Assembly (NCBI RefSeq): GCF_001038485.1
Contig: NZ_LDUE01000029.1
Span: 1 to 53,669 of the forward strand
Direction: 5' to 3'
DNA length: 53,669 bases
Source: Ornithinibacillus californiensis
GTDB taxonomy: Bacteria > Bacillota > Bacilli > Bacillales > Amphibacillaceae
The number at the start of each line of letters is the position of its first letter. The first letter of the stretch is position 1. Positions 1 to 8,089 of the stretch are shown one piece after another. The notes below the pieces were generated by a model that searched no databases, had not been told where the DNA came from, and was given only the letters and a program-made list of their open reading frames with translations. The position numbers were made by a program, and so were the translations under genes.

Positions 1-65
1 CAGCTGGCGAGAGCGTACGGTTCATACCCGTGAGGTCGTGGGTTCGATCCCCTCCGCCGCTACCA
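1..65 (+). tRNA. tRNA-Met (CAT), 5' truncated
   Basis: The window opens inside the D arm of a tRNA. The anticodon loop reads TTCATAC, giving anticodon CAT, and a T loop and an encoded 3' CCA (63-65) follow. D-arm and anticodon-arm sequence resemble elongator tRNA-Met of bacilli. The T stem GTGGG/CCCTC contains one T-T mismatch. The acceptor 5' strand lies outside the window. Confidence 0.85.
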
Positions 66-89
66 TTTACTTTTAAACAAAAACATCAT

Positions 90-166
90 GGCGGTCGTGG
101 CGAAGGGGTTAACGCACCGGATTGTGGCTCCGGCACTCGTGGGTTCGATTCCCACCGATCGCCCCA
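90..166 (+). tRNA. tRNA-His (GTG)
   Basis: The anticodon loop TTGTGGC gives anticodon GTG. The acceptor strand GCGGTCG (91-97) pairs with CGATCGC (156-162). An extra 5' G at 90 faces C163, the G-1:C73 pair that identifies tRNA-His. The CCA end is encoded at 164-166. Confidence 0.95.
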
Positions 167-176
167 TATTACATTA

Positions 177-253
177 GGACCCTTAGCTCAGTTGGTTAGA
201 GCTATCGGCTCATAACCGATCGGTCGCAGGTTCGAGTCCTGCAGGGTCCACCA
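177..253 (+). tRNA. tRNA with CAT anticodon, probably tRNA-Ile2
   Basis: The acceptor GGACCCT (177-183) pairs with AGGGTCC (243-249); the discriminator is A250 and CCA is encoded. The anticodon is CAT. The GGACC...TTAGCTCAG body resembles the bacillar tRNA-Ile2, whose C34 is converted to lysidine by TilS so that it reads AUA. It does not look like initiator tRNA, because the acceptor is fully paired. The Ile2 assignment over Met is an inference from sequence resemblance. Confidence 0.85.
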
Positions 254-263
254 TTTAAAACTC

Positions 264-356
264 GGAGGTATACCCAAGTCTGGCTGAAGGGATCGGTCTT
301 GAAAACCGACAGGCGGGTCAAACCGCGCGGGGGTTCGAATCCCTCTACCTCCTCCA
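264..356 (+). tRNA. tRNA-Ser (TGA)
   Basis: This is a class II tRNA with a long variable arm and anticodon TGA. The acceptor GGAGGTA (264-270) pairs with TACCTCC (346-352). The discriminator base at 353 is T rather than the G usual for bacterial tRNA-Ser; CCA is encoded at 354-356. Confidence 0.92.
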
Positions 357-370
357 TACATATTTATTAG

Positions 371-643
371 TAGCTCAGTCCGCAACTAGTAACCCCGGAG
401 CATAAACATCTTTAAATAAGCTTGCAGATGCAGGGGTCAAAACGTGGTATGTGAAACTAATTATACTTATTAACTTTATAAAATATTGGCTCGGTAGCTC
501 AGTCGGTAGAGCAACAAGCATTACATCTACCGAATCCGCTACGAGTAACCCCGAAGCATACACTTCCTTGAATAAGCTAGTAGATGCAGGGGTCAAAAAG
601 TGGTATGTGTAACTAATTATACTTATTAACTTTATAAAATATT
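371..643 (+). repeat. Imperfect tandem repeat carrying tRNA-Phe 5' fragments
   Basis: Two units precede the intact tRNA-Phe. The second unit (488-643) starts with the first 28 bases of tRNA-Phe and continues with about 128 bp of spacer that ends in ATAAAATATT directly before the real gene, so the period is 156 bp. The first unit (371-487) starts with a TAGCTCAGTC remnant of the D arm and lacks about 32 bp, but its remaining spacer aligns closely with the second. The shared spacer contains the strings AGTAACCCCG and AGATGCAGGGGTC and a partly complementary pair (CATACACTT / AAGTGGTATG). Its origin is unknown. Confidence 0.85.
488..515 (+). pseudogene. tRNA-Phe 5'-half pseudogene
   Basis: These 28 bases are identical to the acceptor strand and D arm of the tRNA-Phe at 644-671, then diverge. 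There is no anticodon stem, T arm or acceptor 3' strand, so no tRNA can form. It is a by-product of the 156-bp tandem duplication. Confidence 0.85.
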
Positions 644-719
<76 letters not shown>

Positions 720-727
720 TTAAATGT

Positions 728-752
728 ACAAGCTATCATGCTTGTTATTTTT
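728..752 (+). terminator. Terminator of the tRNA array
   Basis: A 6-bp stem ACAAGC/GCTTGT with a six-base loop is followed by a T-rich run, directly downstream of tRNA-Phe. Confidence 0.6.
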
Positions 753-901
753 TTGCATATTTTTCTATTTCGATATACTACACAACTCATATAACCACTA
801 TTATAGGGCAAAAAATTTGCAAGAACTGGAAACCTCTGATAACCTTTCATGTAAAGGGTATTATATCCTTATATAACATATTATTGAAGGAGGATTTCTT
901 T

Positions 902-1513
902 ATGGCTAAATTTGAATTACCAGAATTACCTTATGCATATGATGCATTAGAGCCGCATGTTGACAAAGAAACAATGAACATCCATCATACAAAGCATCAT
1001 AATACTTATGTGACAAATCTAAATGCTGCACTAGAAGGGCAAGCAGATCTTGCAGGAAAATCTTTAGAAGAGCTTGTAAGTAATCTAGATGCACTTCCAG
1101 AGAATATTCGTACAGCTGTACGTAATAATGGTGGTGGCCATGCTAACCACAGTCTATTCTGGAAGGTATTATCGCCAAATGGAGGCGGAGAACCAACAGG
1201 AGAACTAGCTGAGAAAATCAATGCTAAGTTTGGTAGCCTAGACAAATTCAAAGAAGAATTTGGGAATGCAGCTAAAGGTCGTTTCGGCTCTGGTTGGGCT
1301 TGGTTAGTAGTTAATAATGGTGAGCTTGAAGTAACAAGCACTCCGAATCAGGACTCTCCTTTAATGGAAGGTAAAACACCAATCCTAGGCTTAGATGTTT
1401 GGGAGCATGCTTACTACTTAAATTATCAAAACAGACGCCCTGACTATATTTCAGCATTCTGGAACGTAGTTAACTGGGATGAAGTTGCTAAAAACTTAAA
1501 CGAAGCAAAATAA
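902..1513 (+). CDS. sodA: Manganese superoxide dismutase
   Basis: Cytoplasmic enzyme converting superoxide to hydrogen peroxide and oxygen; 203 residues, the usual length. The expected metal ligands are visible: H28 in the IHHTKHH block, H83 in [10 protein letters not shown], and D165 and H169 in the [11 protein letters not shown] signature. Start: an in-frame upstream ATG at 884 exists, but GAAGGAGGA at 886-894 is ideally spaced for ATG 902, which also gives the conserved N-terminus. It stands alone between the tRNA terminator and its own strong terminator. Mn is favoured over Fe because the closest remembered homologue is B. subtilis SodA; the sequence alone does not settle the metal. Confidence 0.97.
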   Translation: MAKFELPELPYAYDALEPHVDKETMNIHHTKHHNTYVTNLNAALEGQADLAGKSLEELVSNLDALPENIRTAVRNNGGGHANHSLFWKVLSPNGGGEPTGELAEKINAKFGSLDKFKEEFGNAAKGRFGSGWAWLVVNNGELEVTSTPNQDSPLMEGKTPILGLDVWEHAYYLNYQNRRPDYISAFWNVVNWDEVAKNLNEAK

Positions 1514-1522
1514 GTACTTTGT

Positions 1523-1563
1523 AAGATGCCTCATGAGGAATAAACTCATGAGGCATCTTTTTT
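1523..1563 (+). terminator. sodA terminator
   Basis: A perfect 15-bp stem (AAGATGCCTCATGAG and its complement, loop GAATAAA) is followed by a T run. Confidence 0.9.
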
Positions 1564-1626
1564 CTTTTCGTATATCTCAAATTGAATTGCTTACACTAAT
1601 GAAAGAGAGAAAAGGAGCAATTCAAT

Positions 1627-2904
1627 ATGCATAAAACCTTACAATATGTAATTGGTAAGACAGAAATTAACCGAGATCTTATACTTTTATTAGTCATTGG
1701 CGGCCTATATTCTTTAGGGATCTATTTATCCAATACATTTGTAAACATTTATCTTTGGAAACAAGCAGAAGGAAATTACTTTACGATAGCCTTTTATAAT
1801 CTGGCTATCTTTGTTTTGCAGCCACTAACGTTTATTATGGCAGGTAAAATAGCGAAAAAGGTTGATCGTGTTGTTGTTTTAAGGTTAGGTGTTACCTTTT
1901 TATCCTTGTTTTTTTTGAGTGTATTAATGATTGGAGAAAGTGCAGCTTATTTTAACATCTTATTAGGCAGTTTGTTAGGAATTGGTTATGGGTTTTATTG
2001 GTTGGCTTTTAATGTGTTAACATTTGAAATCACAGAACCTGAAACGAGAGATTTTTTTAATGGATTTCTCGGAGTTCTGCAATCATTAGGTGGGATGATA
2101 GGACCTTTTTCTGCCGGGTACATCATATCTAAAATGCCAGCTAATATTGGCTATAGCACCATATTTACAGTCTCATTTATATTATTTATTTGTGCGGTAG
2201 CATGTAGTTTCTTCTTAAAGAGAAGACCTGCTGAGGGGATATACTTATTTAAACGAGTTGTAGAAGAAAAGAAACATAATAAAAACTGGAATCGTATATT
2301 GAACGCGCATTTGTTTCAAGGACTACGCGAAGGTATATTTCTATTTGTTATTACTATATGGGTTTATATTGTAACACAAAGTGAACTATCGTTAGGGATG
2401 TTTAATCTTTACTTCTCTGGATTTTCTTTTGTTTTTTATTTTCTGGCTACCAAGTTTATTAAACCGACAAAGAGAAAAAATGCCATCTTAATAGGAAGTT
2501 TAATGCTTTACCTTTCTTTATTTATCATTCTTACCCATGCAAGCTATTTTACATTAATTATATATGGAATTATCATTGGAATTGCTTACCCAATAGTAAA
2601 TGTGCCGTACATTTCGTTGACATATGATGTGATTGGTAAGTCATGGAAAGCGGGTGAATTGCGAATTGAATATATCGTGGTTAGAGAGCTATTCACTAAT
2701 ATAGGTAGGGTAACGTCTATAATTATTTTTATAGTCGGCATTACATTTTTTGATTCGGAGACCATTATTCCAATTCTTTTAGTAGTATTTGGTGCTCTGC
2801 ATTTAGGCGTATACTTATCAATAAGAAAGATCTTTTTACCTAATACGGGAAATAAAAAGGATGTACTGATTAAGGATCAAATCTCAGATGAAAAAAATCG
2901 TTAA
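1627..2904 (+). CDS. yqgE: Major facilitator superfamily permease, YqgE-like
   Basis: Integral membrane protein of 425 residues with about twelve hydrophobic segments in two halves separated by a charged central loop (about residues 200-225, FLKRRPAEG to EEKKHNKNWN). The MFS fold is clear from topology and from the basic loops between helices 2-3. Position between sodA and pbpA is the same as B. subtilis yqgE. The substrate cannot be read from the sequence. A GGAG ribosome site (about 1613-1616) precedes ATG 1627. The C-terminus is a short hydrophilic tail. Confidence 0.85.
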   Translation: MHKTLQYVIGKTEINRDLILLLVIGGLYSLGIYLSNTFVNIYLWKQAEGNYFTIAFYNLAIFVLQPLTFIMAGKIAKKVDRVVVLRLGVTFLSLFFLSVLMIGESAAYFNILLGSLLGIGYGFYWLAFNVLTFEITEPETRDFFNGFLGVLQSLGGMIGPFSAGYIISKMPANIGYSTIFTVSFILFICAVACSFFLKRRPAEGIYLFKRVVEEKKHNKNWNRILNAHLFQGLREGIFLFVITIWVYIVTQSELSLGMFNLYFSGFSFVFYFLATKFIKPTKRKNAILIGSLMLYLSLFIILTHASYFTLIIYGIIIGIAYPIVNVPYISLTYDVIGKSWKAGELRIEYIVVRELFTNIGRVTSIIIFIVGITFFDSETIIPILLVVFGALHLGVYLSIRKIFLPNTGNKKDVLIKDQISDEKNR

Positions 2905-2972
2905 ACTCCTCAATAATTAGTGTTATAATGAACAAATAGATGAACGTAAAACATTATTTTGGGGGAGAAGAA

Positions 2973-5111
2973 ATGAAGAAGAATAAAAAGAAAGTAGCAC
3001 AACTTCCCTTTCGATTAAACATTTTATTTTTCGTCGTATTCCTATTGTTTGCTGTACTTATTTTACAGCTTGGGGTAGTTCAAATCCTTAATGGGGAAGA
3101 TTTCCAAGAAGAGATCAATCGTACAACGCAGGATACTACTAAATTACCGGTACCACGTGGAGAAATTTATGATAGAAATTATAATGTGGTCGCAAAGAAT
3201 AAACCTATGTATGCCATTACGTATACCCCTCAAAAAGGTGTGCAGGCAAAAGACCGCTTGGAAGTAGCTGTGAAACTTTCGCAGTATATTGATATGTTTC
3301 ATCCAGACCCTATCGAAAAAGAAAAGCAAATAAACAGAATTACCGATAGAGATAAAAAAGAATATTGGTATCTCCTAGATGAGAATCAAGATAAAGTGAA
3401 AGATAAATTATCGCTCCAAGAAGCTGCTGATATGAAGCCAGCTGAGCAATATCAGACTATACTCGACCGAATTACGGAAGAGGAATATGATAATCTGACT
3501 GAACAGGATGAAGAAATCATCTTAATTAAGAAAGAATTAGACCGTGCTTATGCATTAACTCCACAAATTGTCAAAAGTGAAAATGTAACACCAGAAGAGT
3601 ATGCTAGAGTAGCAGAACATCTGGCTGTACTCCCAGGAATTAACGCAACAACCGACTGGGTTCGAGAACATCCTTATGGGAATACAATAAAGAGTTTAAT
3701 TGGTGGCATTACTACTGAAAAAGAAGGGATACCTGCTGAAAAAGTAGATTATTATTTGGCAAAGGGGTATAACCGAAATGATCGAGTGGGATCAGATGGT
3801 TTGGAATTACAATATGAAGATATACTTAGAGGCCGTAAAGAACAAGTAAAATATACGATGAGTAAAAGTGGCGTGATTTTGGACTCAGAAGTGGTTGTTC
3901 CAGGTGAAAGTGGTAAGGATTTAATTCTAACACTTGACATGGAATTTCAACAAATGGTAGATGATATTCTTCTTTCTGAATTGAAGGCTGCAAAGCAAGG
4001 TGGAAATAATCGTTATTTAAAAGATGCCATAGCGGTTGTAATGAATCCGAATACTGGTGAATTACTAGCTGTAAGTGGGCAAAGTTATGATGCAAAAAAC
4101 GAAAGATACTATGACGCTCCTTATCGAGCCCTTTATGACGCCCATATACCAGGGTCTACCATAAAGGGTGCAACAGTACTTGCAGGTTACGATTCTGGTG
4201 TAATTAGTCCAGGGCATCGGGAATATGATACGCCAATTAAAGTTGCAGGATCACCTACTATGAGTTCATGGAAAAACCTAGGTTGGGTAAATGATTTAGA
4301 TGCATTAAGGCAGTCTTCAAACATTTACATGGCGTATATTGCCATGAGGATGGGTGGCGAATATAATTACCAACCAGGAGAATCGATAAGATTTAACCCA
4401 CAGGGATTTTATGATATGCGGTATTATTTTAATCAATTTGGACTTGGTGTTAAAACAGGGGTTGACTTTCCTCAGGAAACTGTAGGTGTGGTTGGTGAGG
4501 TTCTACCTAATGGGGCTGGTCAACTGATGTTTCTTGCTTTCGGCCAGTATGATACCTATTCCGCATTGCAATTGGCACAGTACACTTCTACCATTGCAAA
4601 CGGAGGTTATCGCGTTCAACCACGATTTGTTAATGAAGTTCGTAATCCAACATCGGAAGAAGATGGACTTGGTACAGTTTATCGAGCAATGAATCCGAAT
4701 ATACTCAATAAGATTGTTATGGATGAAACAGAATTAAAACGGGTTCAAGAAGGTTTTCGCCAAGTGTTCCAAGGGCCCGGTGGTACCGCTTATAGCTACT
4801 TTAAAGACACTGACTTTAATGCTGCCGGAAAAACAGGAACAGCTCAGAATGTATTCTATGAGAACGGAGAACAAATAGAAAAAATTAATTTAACCATGGT
4901 TGCCTATGCACCTTTTGATAATCCTGAAATCGCCGTATCTGTAATTGTTCCATATTTAGATTTAGATGAGACTTCGATCAATAGCGTTATTACACGACAA
5001 ATTTTTGAAGCTTATTTTGATTTAAAAGAGAAACGAGCAAAAGGAGCGGTGAATGAGGTTAGTGAGGAAAGTGAACAAAACGAGCAATTGGATGATCAAG
5101 ATAGTGAATAA
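2973..5111 (+). CDS. pbpA: Class B penicillin-binding protein 2A (transpeptidase)
   Basis: Peptidoglycan transpeptidase for lateral wall growth, anchored by one N-terminal membrane segment (about residues 14-35) with the rest outside. The catalytic motifs are complete: STIK with nucleophile S395, SSN at 448-450, and KTG at 620-622. An N-terminal dimerisation domain follows the anchor and contains the class B start motif around RGEIYDRN. The tail is acidic (Glu/Asp/Gln-rich, last 30 residues). Start: ATG 2973 has GGGGGAGAAG immediately upstream; the in-frame ATG at 2940 has none. In B. subtilis pbpA lies next to the pst genes; here phoU follows instead. Confidence 0.95.
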   Translation: MKKNKKKVAQLPFRLNILFFVVFLLFAVLILQLGVVQILNGEDFQEEINRTTQDTTKLPVPRGEIYDRNYNVVAKNKPMYAITYTPQKGVQAKDRLEVAVKLSQYIDMFHPDPIEKEKQINRITDRDKKEYWYLLDENQDKVKDKLSLQEAADMKPAEQYQTILDRITEEEYDNLTEQDEEIILIKKELDRAYALTPQIVKSENVTPEEYARVAEHLAVLPGINATTDWVREHPYGNTIKSLIGGITTEKEGIPAEKVDYYLAKGYNRNDRVGSDGLELQYEDILRGRKEQVKYTMSKSGVILDSEVVVPGESGKDLILTLDMEFQQMVDDILLSELKAAKQGGNNRYLKDAIAVVMNPNTGELLAVSGQSYDAKNERYYDAPYRALYDAHIPGSTIKGATVLAGYDSGVISPGHREYDTPIKVAGSPTMSSWKNLGWVNDLDALRQSSNIYMAYIAMRMGGEYNYQPGESIRFNPQGFYDMRYYFNQFGLGVKTGVDFPQETVGVVGEVLPNGAGQLMFLAFGQYDTYSALQLAQYTSTIANGGYRVQPRFVNEVRNPTSEEDGLGTVYRAMNPNILNKIVMDETELKRVQEGFRQVFQGPGGTAYSYFKDTDFNAAGKTGTAQNVFYENGEQIEKINLTMVAYAPFDNPEIAVSVIVPYLDLDETSINSVITRQIFEAYFDLKEKRAKGAVNEVSEESEQNEQLDDQDSE

Positions 5112-5120
5112 TAACATAAC

Positions 5121-5155
5121 AAACCCTAATCCAATACGGCTTTAGGGTTTTTCTT
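5121..5155 (+). terminator. pbpA terminator
   Basis: The stem AAACCCTAA/TTAGGGTTT with a loop of about 12 bases is followed by TTTTC. Confidence 0.75.
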
Positions 5156-5192
5156 TACGTTAAATTTACATTGTTTTAATACTTACTACATA
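5154..5192 (+). promoter_or_regulatory. Pho-box-like direct repeat array upstream of phoU
   Basis: Four hexamers with an exact 11-bp period are present: TTTACG (5154), TTTACA (5165), TTAATA (5176) and TACATA (5187). This matches the known layout of Bacillus PhoP sites, which are TT(A/T/C)ACA-like repeats separated by about 5 bp. The match to the hexamer is good for the first two repeats and weaker for the last two. Assignment as a PhoP site is an inference. Confidence 0.4.
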
Positions 5193-5242
5193 TAAGAACT
5201 TTACCATATAGATGATGGTAAACATTGTAGGGGAGCGATATT

Positions 5243-5902
5243 ATGCGTAGTAGAGAACAGTTTCATTCCGAATTAAAGGAATTAGATAATGATATTATTC
5301 GACTAGCAAAGCGCGCTAATAAGGGGCTAAAAGAATCAATCGATGCATTATTTAATCAAGACATCAATTTAGCAAAGAACATTGTAAATGATGACAAATT
5401 AATTGATAAGGAAGAAGCGGCAATTAATGACAAGGTAATATTATTAATTGCTAAACAGCAACCGGTGGCAACCGATTTACGTAGATTAATTATAGCACTT
5501 CGAATTGTAACAGACATTGAGCGGATGGGAGACAATGCAAAAAATATCGCAAAATCAACTATCCGATTGGGAAGTCATTATCAGACTGAATTACCAATGG
5601 AACTACTCACTATGCGTGATACGACATTAATCATGTTAGAAACAGCTATTAGTGCTTTCCAGAATGAAGATATATCAGTTGCACAAAAGTTAGCAGAGAT
5701 GGACGACAAAGTTGATAAGCTTTATAAGCAGGTAGTAACAGATATGCTAAGTAAAACTGCAATAAATTCTGAGCAAATACAGTATGTAATGCAAATTGCT
5801 TTTTGTGCACGTTATATCGAGAGATTTGCAGACCATATTACGAATATAGGGGAAAGTATTTTGTTCTTAGTAAAAGGTGAGATCGTAGATTTAAATGATT
5901 AA
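5243..5902 (+). CDS. phoU: Phosphate-signalling regulator PhoU
   Basis: All-helical protein of 219 residues, the normal PhoU length, made of two three-helix bundles. The repeated metal-binding signature ExxxDxxxR is seen as EAAINDKV...DLRRL...TDIERMGDNAKNIA in the first half and CARYIERFADHITNIGE in the second. PhoU links the Pst phosphate transporter to the PhoR sensor kinase and represses the Pho response in phosphate excess. No pst gene is adjacent, unlike the usual pstSCAB-phoU order, so it is a single-gene unit here with its own upstream region and terminator. GGGGAG at 5231-5236 supports ATG 5243. Confidence 0.93.
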   Translation: MRSREQFHSELKELDNDIIRLAKRANKGLKESIDALFNQDINLAKNIVNDDKLIDKEEAAINDKVILLIAKQQPVATDLRRLIIALRIVTDIERMGDNAKNIAKSTIRLGSHYQTELPMELLTMRDTTLIMLETAISAFQNEDISVAQKLAEMDDKVDKLYKQVVTDMLSKTAINSEQIQYVMQIAFCARYIERFADHITNIGESILFLVKGEIVDLND

Positions 5903-5908
5903 ATACGT

Positions 5909-5947
5909 AAAAAGGAAGAGGTTGTAAATAACCCCTTCCTTTTCTTA
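5909..5947. terminator. Bidirectional terminator between phoU and yqzC
   Basis: The stem AAAAGGAAG-AGGT pairs with ACC-CCTTCCTTTT. A-tract and T-tract flanks suit both converging genes. Confidence 0.75.
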
Positions 5948-6514
5948 TTTAGTAAGAGCCTCAGCTATTTCGAAGTGGCTCATATCACTCGTTAGGGTGA
6001 AGTCACCAAGCTGAATACGAACGACATAGCCCTCATCCTCTAAGTAGGAAATAAACTCATCAGCATCATTAACTATACCGTTTGCTTCAAGTTCGTTACT
6101 AATAGTAGACGGCGCCATACCAGATTGTATTGTGACTGTATATGTGTTTACTGACTCTTCTTGTTGTTCTTCCTCGTTTGAAGTTGATGTATCTCCTATG
6201 GAACTTTCATCATCAGAATTAGTTTCTTCCTGATTCTCTTCAGAGGTTTCTTGTGTTGACTCTTCAGTTGAAGTTTCTTCCGTTTCTGAAGCAATCTCTG
6301 TTTCGTTCTTTTTAACTTCACCATTCAAAGATAAGGAAATATACTCTGTCTCTGAAAGTACTCGGTATCCTTTATCCTTTAAATCCTCAATAATATCCTC
6401 TATAGGCATTTCGGATAAATCTTGTGTGGAGCCATTGGAAAAGTAATTAACAACTAGCATAATTAGTGCAGCAGTTAATAGTCCAACAGCAAATGCTCGT
6501 ATGGTATGTTTCAT
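5945..6514 (-). CDS. yqzC: YqzC-like membrane-anchored protein of unknown function
   Basis: Protein of 189 residues with one N-terminal membrane anchor (about residues 7-25), a short folded segment containing IEDIIEDLKDKGYRVLSE, a long Glu/Ser/Thr-rich low-complexity linker (about 70-120), and a C-terminal segment with IQSGMAPSTISNELEANGIV. The latter resembles the LysM-like part of the MltG/YceG family, but the catalytic part of that family is absent, so no lytic activity should be inferred. Position after phoU and beside yqzD matches B. subtilis yqzC, which is the basis for the symbol. Confidence 0.7.
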   Translation of the reverse strand: MKHTIRAFAVGLLTAALIMLVVNYFSNGSTQDLSEMPIEDIIEDLKDKGYRVLSETEYISLSLNGEVKKNETEIASETEETSTEESTQETSEENQEETNSDDESSIGDTSTSNEEEQQEESVNTYTVTIQSGMAPSTISNELEANGIVNDADEFISYLEDEGYVVRIQLGDFTLTSDMSHFEIAEALTK

Positions 6515-6537
6515 TTTATTCTCCCTGCTTTACTAGA

Positions 6538-6762
6538 TTAATAGAAATCAGCCTCTTGATATTCTTCCGTTAGTAATTCTTCCTCTAAAACTTTTACTTT
6601 TTTCTTTAATTGATACGTATCCTGCATCGTTGACATAGACAGTTGCTCAATTTCACTTTCGATTTTTTCGAAACGATCGTTCATGAAAAAGGAAAGAATA
6701 AACAAAGCAATCGCTATAACGGCAATTGTTACTCCTGCGATAATCATCTTATTTACCTCCAT
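6538..6762 (-). CDS. yqzD: YqzD-like small membrane protein
   Basis: Small protein of 74 residues: one N-terminal transmembrane helix (about 6-26) followed by a predicted coiled coil rich in Glu, Lys and Leu ([13 protein letters not shown] to KVLEEELL). It lies 23 bp upstream of yqzC on the same strand, and the pair is presumably co-transcribed. The arrangement matches B. subtilis yqzD-yqzC. Its function is not known. GGAGGT (6765-6770 as read on the minus strand) precedes the start. Confidence 0.75.
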   Translation of the reverse strand: MEVNKMIIAGVTIAVIAIALFILSFFMNDRFEKIESEIEQLSMSTMQDTYQLKKKVKVLEEELLTEEYQEADFY

Positions 6763-6924
6763 TCATATACATTACTAGTTATATCACACAATTCGACATG
6801 AGGGAACCATAAATTTTTTCCATGTACTTGATTGATTGCCAAACATCTGCTATTATTAATAAGTCTGAAAAGAACTAATAGCATGCGATTAATGCAAGTT
6901 TACTATAAGTTTGGAGGGAAAAAC

Positions 6925-7074
6925 ATGCGCGTAAACATTACTTTAGCTTGTACTGAAACAGGAGAACGTAACTACATTACTACAAAAAATAAGCGTACAA
7001 ATCCTGAGCGTATTGAGCTTATGAAATATTGTCCACGTCTAAAAAAACATACGTTACACCGTGAAACAAAATAA
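6925..7074 (+). CDS. rpmGA: 50S ribosomal protein L33, zinc-free type
   Basis: Component of the large ribosomal subunit, 49 residues. A longer in-frame reading starts at 6832, but TTTGGAGGG at 6910-6918 fits ATG 6925 and gives the conserved N-terminus [13 protein letters not shown]. The second cysteine of each CxxC pair is replaced (ACTET and YCPRL), so the protein should not bind zinc. This is the C-minus paralogue that bacilli use when zinc is scarce or constitutively. No Zur-like operator was recognised upstream. Confidence 0.93.
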   Translation: MRVNITLACTETGERNYITTKNKRTNPERIELMKYCPRLKKHTLHRETK

Positions 7075-7086
7075 TTGTTCACAATT

Positions 7087-7125
7087 AAAAGCTTGCTCTT
7101 ACTATTATAGAGCAAGCTTTTTCTA
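7087..7125 (+). terminator. rpmGA terminator
   Basis: The stem AAAAGCTTGCTCT/AGAGCAAGCTTTT with a nine-base loop ends in a T run. Confidence 0.85.
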
Positions 7126-7153
7126 CATTCTTAAATAGAAGGAGGTAGCGATT

Positions 7154-7711
7154 TTGCGAAAAGAAGAAATTAGAAAGCAGGTTATAGCTCAACTAAAGAA
7201 GCTATCCAACGAGGAAAATCATCAAGTTGAAGAAAACCTATTGAGAAACTTAATTAGTTCCATTTACTGGAAACGGGCAACTACTATTGGTGTGACCATT
7301 TCAAGAGGCTTCGAATGGGATACGAGGAGAATAATAGAAGCGGGTTGGGAACAAGGTAAAAAAATAGTAGTTCCCAAATGTTTTCCTGACGACAAGAAAC
7401 TTGTTTTTTACCAATTACATAATTTTGATGAATTAGAATCTGTCTATTATAACCTTTTAGAGCCTAAACCTTTAGAAGAAAATAAAGTTGCTAAAAATTT
7501 GATTGATTTAGTAATCGTACCTGGAATTGTTTTTAATTTAGATGGTTACCGTATCGGTTTTGGTGGCGGTTATTATGATCGATTTCTCCAGAATTATTCA
7601 GGGGAAACGCTATCCCTATTAAGTGATAAGCAGATTATGGACCATATACCGGTTGAATCTCATGATATAGCGGTTCATCACTTAATTTCAGAGAGTGGCC
7701 AGTTGAAATAA
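7154..7711 (+). CDS. yqgN: 5-formyltetrahydrofolate cyclo-ligase
   Basis: ATP-dependent enzyme converting 5-formyl-THF to 5,10-methenyl-THF and so returning it to the one-carbon pool; 185 residues, normal length. The nucleotide-binding motif GFGGGYYDRFL (about residues 136-146) and the preceding LVIVPGIVFNLDGYRIG block are diagnostic. It starts with TTG, supported by AAGGAGGT at 7139-7146. Its reaction connects with the glycine cleavage system and FolD encoded further on in the window. Order rpmGA-yqgN-yqgO-gluP matches B. subtilis. Confidence 0.93.
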   Translation: MRKEEIRKQVIAQLKKLSNEENHQVEENLLRNLISSIYWKRATTIGVTISRGFEWDTRRIIEAGWEQGKKIVVPKCFPDDKKLVFYQLHNFDELESVYYNLLEPKPLEENKVAKNLIDLVIVPGIVFNLDGYRIGFGGGYYDRFLQNYSGETLSLLSDKQIMDHIPVESHDIAVHHLISESGQLK

Positions 7712-7784
7712 AACTCTTGCACCGAATATTTTCTATGCCTATTGAAAAGACTATAAACACCAAACCTTTAAAAGGGGTGTTTAA

Positions 7785-7982
7785 ATGAGAGTTCTTATGG
7801 TAATTACAGCGATGATAGCAGCCCTCTCCATGGTTTATAAGTGGCGATATAAGATTATGAATGCTATGCTTGCTGTTAGTTTTTTAAGAAAATTGGCTGT
7901 TTCCATCTCCATGAATTTACCATCGATTAGAAAGAACATTCTACCGAGTATATTTAAAGAGACTACAGACTCAACTACCTAA
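7785..7982 (+). CDS. yqgO: Small hypothetical protein, YqgO position
   Basis: Protein of 65 residues with one hydrophobic N-terminal helix (about 3-17) and a second moderately hydrophobic segment (about 26-42), the rest being basic or Ser/Thr-rich. AAAAGGGGTG at 7769-7778 supports ATG 7785, and a terminator follows. B. subtilis yqgO, also a small protein of unknown function, occupies this position before gluP; the symbol rests on position and size only. Confidence 0.6.
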   Translation: MRVLMVITAMIAALSMVYKWRYKIMNAMLAVSFLRKLAVSISMNLPSIRKNILPSIFKETTDSTT

Positions 7983-7994
7983 ACACTTGCACAA

Positions 7995-8022
7995 AGAGGC
8001 TGATTAAACAGCTTCTTTTTTT
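7995..8022 (+). terminator. Terminator after yqgO
   Basis: The stem AGAGGCTG/CAGCTTCT (one G-T pair) with a six-base loop is followed by seven T. Confidence 0.8.
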
Positions 8023-8089
8023 ATGTGTAGATTTATAAGAAAAGCAATTATCAATAGTATTTGATATGATAAATAAGGGAGGGGAGCAA

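Noticed and set aside
375-596. Minus-strand open frame with an internally repeated peptide (TPASxSLFK...GLLVAD)
   Set aside because: It is the translation of the DNA tandem repeat across the tRNA-Phe fragments; it has no ribosome site and overlaps tRNA remnants.
5945-6514. MltG-type lytic transglycosylase
   Set aside because: Only a short C-terminal segment resembles the LysM-like part; the catalytic domain of MltG is absent.
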